A stretch of DNA of 12,513 nt. It comes from Prevotellaceae bacterium UBA3627 (GTDB taxonomy: Bacteria; Bacteroidota; Bacteroidia; Bacteroidales; Bacteroidaceae). Below the pieces are notes generated by a model, which was not told the origin of the DNA, did not search any database, and was given only the letters and a program-made list of their open reading frames with translations. Below, piece after piece: positions 1 to 6,633 of this stretch. The stretch covers positions 1 through 12,513 of the forward strand of contig DFLE01000039.1 in assembly GCA_002373375.1 (NCBI GenBank), in the 5' to 3' direction. The first letter of the stretch is position 1. The number at the start of each line of letters is the position of its first letter. A program made the translations under genes and the position numbers.

Positions 1-121
1 AGCATGAGCCTCGGTTCGTCAATAAACAGCAAATAGCCAGGGTAATGTCTTAACTCCTTTACTTCTTTACTCCTGAAGACTAAGAAGTTGAGTACAAGCG
101 AAACTTAAATAATTAACGTTT

Positions 122-2293
122 CTATGAAAACCTTTGTCTTTCCGCAGCCCCTGCCCCTGTGCCTTTATACTTGCTCTTTGCCTGATTATAGGTATAACGC
201 AAGGTCAGTTCGACATAACGGCTGTCCCGTTTGTTCTGGTTCGTAAGGACAACCTTTTCTGAACGTAAAACCGCACGCTTTTGACTATAAAAGAGGTCAT
301 AACCCGCCAAGCGTATGGAAAGGCAATCATTGAGGAACGTCTTGGTGATGCTGGCATTTGCATGCAACGTGACATTGTCTTTTTCCACATTATTTTCGTT
401 ACCCTTACTTATAAGCATAAGTGTCATTTCAGCACTAAGTGACTTAGAGAACTTGAACGTGTTGGCAGACTGAAACACACACAACGGCTTGTTCATACGC
501 TGAACAGCATCTGTGGTTTGCAGCGTCATCCACTGCTTATACATCATTACCATAAGCTGAGGATGCCACAAACCTACGTTTGGAGCATAGCTTATAGAGG
601 CATTGACAGCCTTCAGACTGTGATAGTTGCTGCGCGACATTACAGATACGGCAGGATTATCTTGCAATGGCTCCATCCAGTAGAATATAGCATCACGGGT
701 GTTACTGTATCTTACCTTCGCTGTCCACCTCTTCCATATAGCCTGTGCCTGCAGAGTATTTTCTATAGCAGGCTTCAGATAACAGTTGCCTTTCTGCAAC
801 GTAAACTGATTGATATAATACACCGCCTCGCTGAGGTCCCTGTAAGACGGCCTGCTGATGCTTACTCCATAACTCAGCGTGCCGCTGACCTGTCCCATTT
901 TAGTTTGCAGTGATAAATGCGGAAAGAAATGGTTGTATGTGCGACTCTCATTATTCTGTAAGACACCATTATCGTAATAGTCGTCATGGTTGTGCTCATA
1001 ACGCACCCCGGCACTGACGGAGCCGAAACTCAACGGATGTGTATACTCCACAAACGGTGCCACGGTATAATTTCGCTGAGTAGTGTTGCTCGACTTTATA
1101 TACCCTTCAGGGTTTGTGTTCACCTGCTCACGTTTCGTATTGGTATATTCCGCTCCAAATGACAGGTTGCCGCCCATAAGTGGATGAGCAAGCACAAGCT
1201 TAGTTGCCCACAAGGTTGACTTGCTCTTGCTTCCGATAGTAAGTGTGCGGTCACTGTGCTCATCGTTCGTTTCTTGATAAAAGCCGTCGTTAGAACGGTT
1301 GTTATGCCACCAGCTGGCGTTGAAATCCATGCTCCACCCTGCTACCTTACCGCTATAGTAGGCACTGAGTTCCTGAGTAGGTTTGTCATAGTATTCAAAA
1401 CGTCCTGTATTTTGCGTATTGTCATACGGCTGTCCGTCTTTCATGACAGCAGAGCTGAAGTTCACTCTCTCGTCCTTGTGTGGAAAATGCGTCCACGCAT
1501 ATCGAACCCCCAAAGAATTATCCGCATCAATTACATAGTTCAATCCTGCATTTGCCCGTATGGTATGTATGTCAAAAGTATTGTTTGTCTTCTCCTTCAA
1601 CTGCCACAACGTACCAGCATCAGACACTTGGTTCAGCTCACTTTTATCATAGTTTGTCTCTTTCATGAAGCGGAACATTCCGAACACATCAACCCCTTTA
1701 TGACGATAGTTCAGACTGAATTGCTCATCTATGCCAGTATTGCAAGACTGTCTCAACACAAGTTTTTCATCCATACTCAGCCCCTCACCCTGCCTGCGCA
1801 CTGTTTTTATCTGCACCACTGCAACAACAGAGGCATCATACTTCGCTCCTGGATTGGTTATCAACGTAATGGCAGCTATGTCCTGCGACTTCAACTGACT
1901 CAGCTCCGCATTATCCTTTACCAACCTTCCATCTATATAGAATACCGGCTCACCGTTTCCAAATAAGTTGTATTTGTCATTGTCAACCTTATACATACCA
2001 GGTATGTGACGTATCACATCATCTGCAGTGCCTGCCTGACTCAGGAATGTGCCACTCACGTTTATACGCACCCCCTCATGTGTAAGTTTGTATATAGGCA
2101 CATTACCATTTACGACAATCTCACCAAGTTGTTGTTCTTTAAGTGCCCTCTCTATGCTTAGTTGCAGAGAGTCGACAGGCTCTTTGTTGATTGCAAAAGC
2201 AGAGACACTCACCATTGACAACATTATGGTACACTTTGTTACAATATCCCTCATTGAACGCACTAAATTTGATGAAAACACAAAGGAAGCCAT
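122..2293 (-). CDS. TonB-receptor-like outer-membrane beta-barrel protein (OMP_b-brl_3 type)
   Basis: Predicted outer-membrane barrel with an N-terminal plug. The longest reading has 723 residues, but Met14 (codon at 2252-2254) is the likelier start because it begins a compact signal peptide ending VSAFA, with cleavage near residue 34. After a short linker, LGEIVVNG (about 56-63) resembles the stretch that joins the regulatory domain to the plug in this family. The plug follows (about 64-165), with the typical PVFYIDGR and ITLITNPGAKYDAS segments. The rest is alternating aromatic and polar barrel strands, ending in SKYKGTGAG, a tail common in Bacteroidota OMP_b-brl_3 proteins. The N-terminal carboxypeptidase-regulatory-like domain usual in these proteins is absent, which makes this a short version. 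No obvious terminator separates it from the OsmC-like gene upstream (gap 57 nt, or 96 nt from Met14), so co-transcription is possible. A one-mismatch -7-like element (TTCCTTTG, 2281-2288) could instead give it a private promoter, which would favour Met14. The substrate cannot be told from the sequence. Confidence 0.88.
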   Translation of the reverse strand: MASFVFSSNLVRSMRDIVTKCTIMLSMVSVSAFAINKEPVDSLQLSIERALKEQQLGEIVVNGNVPIYKLTHEGVRINVSGTFLSQAGTADDVIRHIPGMYKVDNDKYNLFGNGEPVFYIDGRLVKDNAELSQLKSQDIAAITLITNPGAKYDASVVAVVQIKTVRRQGEGLSMDEKLVLRQSCNTGIDEQFSLNYRHKGVDVFGMFRFMKETNYDKSELNQVSDAGTLWQLKEKTNNTFDIHTIRANAGLNYVIDADNSLGVRYAWTHFPHKDERVNFSSAVMKDGQPYDNTQNTGRFEYYDKPTQELSAYYSGKVAGWSMDFNASWWHNNRSNDGFYQETNDEHSDRTLTIGSKSKSTLWATKLVLAHPLMGGNLSFGAEYTNTKREQVNTNPEGYIKSSNTTQRNYTVAPFVEYTHPLSFGSVSAGVRYEHNHDDYYDNGVLQNNESRTYNHFFPHLSLQTKMGQVSGTLSYGVSISRPSYRDLSEAVYYINQFTLQKGNCYLKPAIENTLQAQAIWKRWTAKVRYSNTRDAIFYWMEPLQDNPAVSVMSRSNYHSLKAVNASISYAPNVGLWHPQLMVMMYKQWMTLQTTDAVQRMNKPLCVFQSANTFKFSKSLSAEMTLMLISKGNENNVEKDNVTLHANASITKTFLNDCLSIRLAGYDLFYSQKRAVLRSEKVVLTNQNKRDSRYVELTLRYTYNQAKSKYKGTGAGAAERQRFS

Positions 2294-2350
2294 ATAGCAC
2301 GAATGCCGTTATGGCTCCCACAAAAGAAAAACCTTGATTATAAATTTCTA

Positions 2351-3601
2351 TTACTTCTTTCCGTCTGGAAATGGGTTGAAACTGCCGCGAACTATGCGGT
2401 GCTCAAAGGTCTGCGTGTCCTTGAAGAGGTTATACATCGGGCAGATACCTTCAACGCGGTTGAGCCACTCCTTTATCTTCTCGTCGCTCTCTGGGGTCAG
2501 GGCGTGAAGGGTGTAGCGTACGTTCTGCAGTGCTATGGATTCCTTCTCGTGTCCCTTGCGGCCTGCCACCGGGTTCCATTCTGCCTCTACTGTGAGCGAT
2601 ACCGAGTCAACGTCGAGGTCGAGCTCTGCTGCCTGGCCCAATGATATGTGAGTGATACAGGTACCGAGGATGCCAAGTACACCTTCTATTGATGTCATAC
2701 CTACGTTTGTACCGCCGAGGTACTCAGGGTTGTCATGAAGGATGAGGTACTTGTCATTGACCGTCAGCTGGCGTACTCCGTTAGGGAACACCTTTACCCA
2801 TGGTCCGCGTGGTTCGCGCTTCGTGGCACTGCGCTCACGGTTGCGACGCTGTGCTGCGGTGTCGTTCTTCAGAGCCTCCCACTTTGCGCGGCTTGCCAAT
2901 ATGGCCTGGCGCTTGCCGTGGATGTACTCACGCAGTCCTTCAAGCGTTGCACCCTCTACCTTCTTCTCACGTGGAGACCACTTATGGTCGATGGTGAGCT
3001 GAGGTGTCACCGCCTGCTTCACGAGAGTAGCCACTACGGAGTTCTGCTCTGCCAGCTGTGCCAGCTTCTCCAGTTCTGCATCAGATGCAGGTGAATCGAT
3101 ATATATGGTATAGAGGAAGTTGCGGGGATAAGCCACGCGACCTGTAGGCTCTTTGTCTGGACGGCCGTGAATCTCTATTGTCAGCGAGTCGATGTCTATG
3201 CCGAGCAGCGCTGCCTGGTTGAGGTAGCTGTCGGCAAGGTCAGAGGCAAACACTGCCTGTGCCGTCGTCGGTGTATCCACCCCAGAGTCCTGTCCGCCGT
3301 GGCTCTGTCCGCAGTCGCCTATATACTGGAAGTTGCGCACCCTTAGTTCGCGAACGCCAGAGCGGTTTTTTGCCACCACATTGGCTGTTATCGTTACCGG
3401 CTTGAGGTCTTTTGCACTGAGAGCGTTCCATGCCTCAAGGGCTACCTTGCGCTGCTTCAGGTGGTCGCGCAGTGATGGAGCGTTCTGCTCAAGCCTTTGC
3501 TTCGTGGCGTTAGTACGGAACACGTCGAGTGGTCCCTGTGCCTGTGCCGCAGTACTAATTGACAGAGCGGCTATTGCTATTGCTACTATATTATTCTTCA
3601 T
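2351..3601 (-). CDS. Secreted tandem OsmC-like domain protein, paralogue 1
   Basis: A 416-residue protein with a type I signal peptide (AQA|Q, cleavage about 21/22). It appears to be an internal duplication of an OsmC/Ohr-like unit. Each half has a short helical leader (LRDHLKQRK 44-52; LREYIHGKR 223-231), a strand pair (GVRELRV 82-88; GVRQLTV 275-281), a GG turn (GGQDSG 102-107; GGTNVG 296-301) and a helix plus strand (GIDIDSLTIEI 134-144; DLDVDSVSLTV 328-338). The C-terminal half keeps the hallmark residues: Glu306, Cys315 in LGTCITHIS, and Cys387 in CPMYN. The ungapped N-terminal equivalents are Thr112, Asp121 and Ser188. The only other Cys is Cys97. OsmC/Ohr enzymes reduce organic hydroperoxides with such a Cys pair; peroxidase activity here is inferred and unproven. 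The assignment rests on reading the motifs, not on a profile search. A basic, low-complexity linker (about 240-265) separates the halves. It is probably the second gene of the unit starting at 4920 (gap 116 nt without a recognisable promoter). The ribosome site is weak. Confidence 0.85.
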   Translation of the reverse strand: MKNNIVAIAIAALSISTAAQAQGPLDVFRTNATKQRLEQNAPSLRDHLKQRKVALEAWNALSAKDLKPVTITANVVAKNRSGVRELRVRNFQYIGDCGQSHGGQDSGVDTPTTAQAVFASDLADSYLNQAALLGIDIDSLTIEIHGRPDKEPTGRVAYPRNFLYTIYIDSPASDAELEKLAQLAEQNSVVATLVKQAVTPQLTIDHKWSPREKKVEGATLEGLREYIHGKRQAILASRAKWEALKNDTAAQRRNRERSATKREPRGPWVKVFPNGVRQLTVNDKYLILHDNPEYLGGTNVGMTSIEGVLGILGTCITHISLGQAAELDLDVDSVSLTVEAEWNPVAGRKGHEKESIALQNVRYTLHALTPESDEKIKEWLNRVEGICPMYNLFKDTQTFEHRIVRGSFNPFPDGKK

Positions 3602-3664
3602 ATTTAATTCTTCAAAATGTTTTTATTTGAAATGAACCTTTACTTTTAACTCTCAACCCTCTGC

Positions 3665-3702
3665 TCGGCACTGGCTATGCTTTAACAAAGGCCGCGTGCC
3701 GA
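3665..3702 (-). repeat. Inverted repeat between OsmC-like paralogues 2 and 1
   Basis: TCGGCAC (3665-3671) and GTGCCGA (3696-3702) form 7-bp arms around a 24-nt loop. GGC and GCC pieces inside the loop could pair further. On the minus strand no T-run follows, so this is not a convincing intrinsic terminator. It may be an intercistronic mRNA structure that sets the relative levels of the two paralogues, or a chance structure. The rest of the 116-nt gap shows nothing else recognisable. Confidence 0.4.
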
Positions 3703-3717
3703 CTAAAAGCCCCATCA

Positions 3718-4920
3718 TCACTTCTTCTTCACTCTTACTATCTTGTGCTCGAAGGTCTGAGTATCCTTGAATACGTTATACATAGGGCAGACGTTCTCTG
3801 TCTGATCAATCCACTTGCGTATCACGGAGTAAGGTTCCGGCGTGGTCACATAGAGAGTCACGCGGAGATTCTGCGGAGCGATTGGCTCGTTTTCAAAGCC
3901 CTTGCGGCCCGCACGCGGATCCCATTCGCCTTCCACCTGCACACGCAGTGAGTCGATGTCGAGGTCAAGGAGTGCTGCCTGTCCTTCGGATATGTGCGTA
4001 AGGCAGGTGCCGAGCACTCCAAGCGCATTCTCGCGCGATGTGAGGCCAAGGTTGGTACCGCCGAGGTATGCAGGATTATCGTGCACGATGTGGTACTTGT
4101 TTGAGATTGTCAGCTGGCGCACGCCGTTAGGGAACACCGTAGCCCATGGACCTGTCACAGGACCCTTGCGCTCCGTCTGCGGTCTGTTCTTTGCAGCCTC
4201 CTGAGCAGCGAGCTTAGCCTGTCGCTTGCCGTGGATATACTCACGCAGTCCGGCGAGTGTGGCGCCTTCCACCTTTCGCTCTGGCGAAGAGTGCTTATAC
4301 ACTATGTTGACCGGTACCGTGACAGCCTGCTTGATAAGGCTTACCACCGACGAGTTTTCCTCTGCCAACTGTGCCAAGCGCTCCAACTCTGCGTCAGATG
4401 CAGGTGAATCGATATATATGGTATAGAGGAAGTTGCGATTGTACTTCACACGGTTTGTAGGAACCTTGTCTGGCTGACCGTGTATCTCTATTGTCAGCGA
4501 GTCGATGTCAATTCCCGCCAGTGCGGCCTGGTTAATGTAACTGTCGGCAAGATCTGATGCAAACACTGCCGCCGCCGTAGTCTGTGTCTCCACGCCTGCA
4601 TCCTGTCCGCCGTCGCCATATCCACAGTCGCCTATATAATGGAACTCACGCACTCGCAATTCGCGATAGCCTGCACGGTTCTTTGCCACCACGTTGGCTG
4701 TCAGCGTTACGGGTTGCAGTTCGCTTGCCGGTATGGCATTCCATGCCTCGAGGGCAACTTTACGCGCCTTCAGGTGATCACGCAGCGAAGGAGCATTTTT
4801 CTCAAGTACCGCCTGCTTCTTTGCAGACTTAAATGTACCCAGCACTCCCTGTGCATTTGCTCCGCCCAATGCAAGAAAGAGTGTTGCTGTAAGGATAATG
4901 GATTTGCTTGTTCTTTTCAT
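3718..4920 (-). CDS. Secreted tandem OsmC-like domain protein, paralogue 2
   Basis: A 400-residue protein and the closest relative of the paralogue just downstream, with long shared stretches such as NAPSLRDHLK, KVALEAWNA, LYTIYIDSPASDAELE and CPMYN. The signal peptide ends ANA|Q (about 23/24). The C-terminal OsmC-like domain has Glu297, Cys306 (LGTCLTHIS) and Cys378 (CPMYN). The N-terminal domain has Thr, Asp123 and Ser190 at the matching positions. Cys99 is the one extra cysteine, shared with paralogue 1 (Cys97). The linker between the halves (about 238-256) is shorter and rich in Lys, Arg and Gln. The start is supported by an AAAGGAG ribosome site (4930-4936) 9 nt upstream, strong for this phylum. 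It is first in its unit, behind a promoter with a repeat-bearing leader of roughly 165 nt. The likely location is the periplasm, since no lipobox, membrane anchor or type IX sorting tail is seen. Thiol peroxidase or binding activity is inferred from the family only. Confidence 0.85.
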   Translation of the reverse strand: MKRTSKSIILTATLFLALGGANAQGVLGTFKSAKKQAVLEKNAPSLRDHLKARKVALEAWNAIPASELQPVTLTANVVAKNRAGYRELRVREFHYIGDCGYGDGGQDAGVETQTTAAAVFASDLADSYINQAALAGIDIDSLTIEIHGQPDKVPTNRVKYNRNFLYTIYIDSPASDAELERLAQLAEENSSVVSLIKQAVTVPVNIVYKHSSPERKVEGATLAGLREYIHGKRQAKLAAQEAAKNRPQTERKGPVTGPWATVFPNGVRQLTISNKYHIVHDNPAYLGGTNLGLTSRENALGVLGTCLTHISEGQAALLDLDIDSLRVQVEGEWDPRAGRKGFENEPIAPQNLRVTLYVTTPEPYSVIRKWIDQTENVCPMYNVFKDTQTFEHKIVRVKKK

Positions 4921-4981
4921 CCTGAATTTCTCCTTTCTTTTTTAATTTTATTTATGTTTGTTTTTTATTTTGCTATATCAA

Positions 4982-5027
4982 TGCGTGTCAGCCAAGGTAT
5001 TGACGCACATCTCTGATTTCCGAGTGC
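4982..5027 (-). repeat. Leader direct repeat, copy 1
   Basis: A 46-bp unit repeated at 5049-5093. The last 18 bases (5010-5027, TCTCTGATTTCCGAGTGC on the plus strand) are identical in both copies, as is the first block TGCGTGTCA (4982-4990). The remainder can fold: TGCGT (4982-4986) faces ACGCA with a short loop. It lies wholly inside the predicted 5' leader of the paralogue-2 mRNA. Confidence 0.75.
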
Positions 5028-5048
5028 TTCCTCGTATGAAGGAAATAG

Positions 5049-5093
5049 TGCGTGTCAATCAAAGATTGGCGCACGTCTCTGATTTCCGAGTGC
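5049..5093 (-). repeat. Leader direct repeat, copy 2
   Basis: A 45-bp copy of the 4982-5027 unit, offset by 67 bp from start to start. Its foldable part is better paired than in copy 1: CAATC and GATTG around AAA, extended by GTGCG and CGCAC. Differences between the copies fall mainly in the stem and loop. The unit abuts the -7 element (5093-5100), so the predicted transcript begins within it. A small TTCCT/AGGAA dyad (5028-5044) lies between the two copies. Confidence 0.75.
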
Positions 5094-5124
5094 AAAGTTA
5101 CTATGCTTTTCTCAGCCTCACAAT
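5093..5124 (-). promoter_or_regulatory. Promoter of the OsmC-like paralogue 2 unit
   Basis: Reading the minus strand, TAACTTTG (5093-5100) matches the Bacteroidota -7 consensus TAnnTTTG. ATTG (5121-5124) stands 20 nt upstream as a -33 element. Transcription would start near 5086, giving a leader of about 165 nt before the ATG at 4920. Confidence 0.7.
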
Positions 5125-5163
5125 CCCACGTATGAGTGATTTCATACACCATACTTATGGTAT
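5122..5163 (-). promoter_or_regulatory. Shared upstream element, paralogue 2 copy
   Basis: Contains the inverted repeat CCATA-CT-TATGG followed by TAT (5149-5163) and the block AATCCCA on the plus strand (5122-5128; TGGGATT on the coding strand). The same two blocks, in the same order and with a gap differing by one base, occur upstream of susC at 11683-11723. TGGGATT is exactly 21 nt from the -7 element in both. This is a likely binding site for a common activator. Confidence 0.6.
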
Positions 5164-5230
5164 GCGAAGTAGCTACATACTATTATATAGGCATTAAAAA
5201 TCATTCACAAAATGGTTTGCGTATAAACAA

Positions 5231-5274
5231 GAAAAAGGCAAGAAATGACATATTGTTCATTTCTTGCCTTTTTC
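5231..5274 (-). terminator. Rho-independent terminator of the susC-susD-OsmC-like unit
   Basis: Perfect 18-bp arms (5231-5248 and 5257-5274) enclose an 8-nt loop. The arms start and end in A5/T5 runs, so on either strand the stem ends in a U-rich tail. It lies 22 nt past the stop codon of paralogue 3. No plus-strand gene is nearby, so it serves the minus-strand unit and may also block antisense transcription. Confidence 0.9.
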
Positions 5275-5296
5275 CTTTCTGTGTTCTAATGTCAAA

Positions 5297-6565
5297 TTAT
5301 TTGAACTTCGCCGTTACGCGCTCTATGCGACCGGTAAGAGTCTGAGCACGCGTTACGAGGTTGTATATAGGACAGCCTTTCTCTGTATCCTCTACGAGTT
5401 GGCGTATCGTCGCCTCGTCACGCGGACTGCTTACAACCACACGCATCTTGATATTTGTAGGATATAGCGGAGTATTCTCAAATCCCTTACGACCTGCACG
5501 TGGGTCAAACTCTGCCGTGAGCGAAACCTTCAGGGTATCAAGTGGCACATGGTTACGCGCCGCCGTGCCCTCCGCTACATGAGAGAAGCAGGAACCGAGC
5601 AAACCGATATGTGCCTCCACAGCTGTAGCACCGAGGTCATTACCGCCGAATATCAGTGGATGATCTTGTATTACACGGTGGTGTCTCACCTGTATCACAG
5701 TCACGCCGGCTGCGGGGTTGATGAACGCCGATGGTCCGTCAGGACTAAGATAGCTGTCACTCTGTGCTGGGGTAAACTCATTCTTACGAGAGTAAGGATA
5801 GTCGAAAGCATAGCCGCCAAACTTGCTACGGTCAGGACGCTGTCCGCTCTCACGCAGTTTCTTGTTTCCTTCACCTTTCTTTATCTCCCACTCTATGAAC
5901 TCACGCAGTCCCGGCTGATATGTAGGCGGTATCTCCAGATTCTCTGGTGTACGAGTGTACTCAATGGTTGTCTCTACCTTGTTTGCCTGCAGTGAGAACT
6001 GATACAACGGTGAGTTTTTCTCTGCAAGCAGTCGAAGTTCCTCAAGTTGTGCGTCAGAAGCAGGAGAATCTATATATATAGTGTAGTTTATACCCCAGTC
6101 TCCTATGCTGCGTCCAGTCTGTTTCACATTGACCGCAAGCGAATCTATGGCAATGCCCTTGATAGCAGCCTGCGTAGCATAGCTGTCTATTATGTCGCCC
6201 GCGATGGCAGCTATCACATGGTCAGGAGTACCTATACCGAGGTCGAAACCACCGTTGTTATAACCGCTGTCATTAAGAAACTGATGCTCACGTATGATTA
6301 CATGACGTGTTCCTGCACGCTGCTCAGCCGTAGCAAAGGCCTTGATAGTCACTGGTTGCAACGCTGATGTCGGTATGGCGAGCCAGTTGTTAACGGCCGC
6401 TTTGCGACGTTTGAGGAAATCACGAAATGAAGGTGCGCTCTTCGTTGCTTTCTTATACCATGAGATATCAGTTACGGCCTTGTTAATACGTTGATCGTTT
6501 TGCTGCGCACTGACGGCTGTAACAGCCGCTGCGGCTATTATTGTTGAAAAAAGTATCTTCTTCAT
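5297..6565 (-). CDS. Secreted tandem OsmC-like domain protein, paralogue 3 (susCD-linked)
   Basis: A 422-residue protein and the most diverged of the three paralogues. The signal peptide ends VSA|Q (about 20/21). The N-terminal half keeps APSFRDFLKRRK (44-55) and the hallmark strand YTIYIDSPASDA (161-172). Asp115, Asp124 and Ser185 occupy the positions of the OsmC Glu, Cys and Cys. The C-terminal half has Glu317, Cys326 (LLGSCFSHV) and Cys398 (CPIYN), which are the only two cysteines in the mature protein, 72 residues apart as in the paralogues. The linker (about 225-285) is longer and rich in Gly, Tyr, Pro and Ser. The gene follows susD by 68 nt and ends at a strong terminator, so it is the last gene of the susCD unit. 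A TATATTTG (6625-6632) upstream resembles a -7 element but lacks a good -33 partner. Its function is inferred: a periplasmic partner of the SusCD transporter, with possible thiol-peroxidase or ligand-binding activity. Confidence 0.85.
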   Translation of the reverse strand: MKKILFSTIIAAAAVTAVSAQQNDQRINKAVTDISWYKKATKSAPSFRDFLKRRKAAVNNWLAIPTSALQPVTIKAFATAEQRAGTRHVIIREHQFLNDSGYNNGGFDLGIGTPDHVIAAIAGDIIDSYATQAAIKGIAIDSLAVNVKQTGRSIGDWGINYTIYIDSPASDAQLEELRLLAEKNSPLYQFSLQANKVETTIEYTRTPENLEIPPTYQPGLREFIEWEIKKGEGNKKLRESGQRPDRSKFGGYAFDYPYSRKNEFTPAQSDSYLSPDGPSAFINPAAGVTVIQVRHHRVIQDHPLIFGGNDLGATAVEAHIGLLGSCFSHVAEGTAARNHVPLDTLKVSLTAEFDPRAGRKGFENTPLYPTNIKMRVVVSSPRDEATIRQLVEDTEKGCPIYNLVTRAQTLTGRIERVTAKFK

Positions 6566-6633
6566 TTGTAAAGTCTTTATTTTTATTTATTATTGTACTA
6601 TATATCTCCCCCCTCTTTCATGCACAAATATAT

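Larger units (their letters stand above)
4921..5296. other. Intergenic control region between the two OsmC-like units
   Basis: 376 bases without a protein gene. From right to left it holds the terminator of the susCD unit (5231-5274), an unassigned AT-rich stretch, the shared upstream element and promoter of the paralogue-2 unit (5093-5163), two 45/46-bp direct repeats inside the predicted leader (4982-5093), and an AT-rich stretch ending in the ribosome site (4930-4936). Open frames here are short and show no protein-like features. Confidence 0.8.

Noticed and set aside
61..88. Terminator after the outer-membrane barrel gene (ACTTCTT/AAGAAGT)
   Set aside because: The arms are AT-rich with a 14-nt loop and no T-run follows on the minus strand, so termination is not supported. 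Nothing else is recognised in 1-121.
1256..1966. 236-codon plus-strand open frame
   Set aside because: It is antisense to the outer-membrane barrel gene, whose protein is clearly family-like throughout. The antisense product shows no domain.
2303..3094. Plus-strand open frames opposite OsmC-like paralogue 1 (2303-2644 and 2735-3094)
   Set aside because: They are antisense to a conserved gene with signal peptide and paralogues. The products look like mirror-frame translations.
4982..5093. CRISPR array
   Set aside because: There are only two copies, each itself partly palindromic, with no spacer series and no cas gene. They lie within an mRNA leader.
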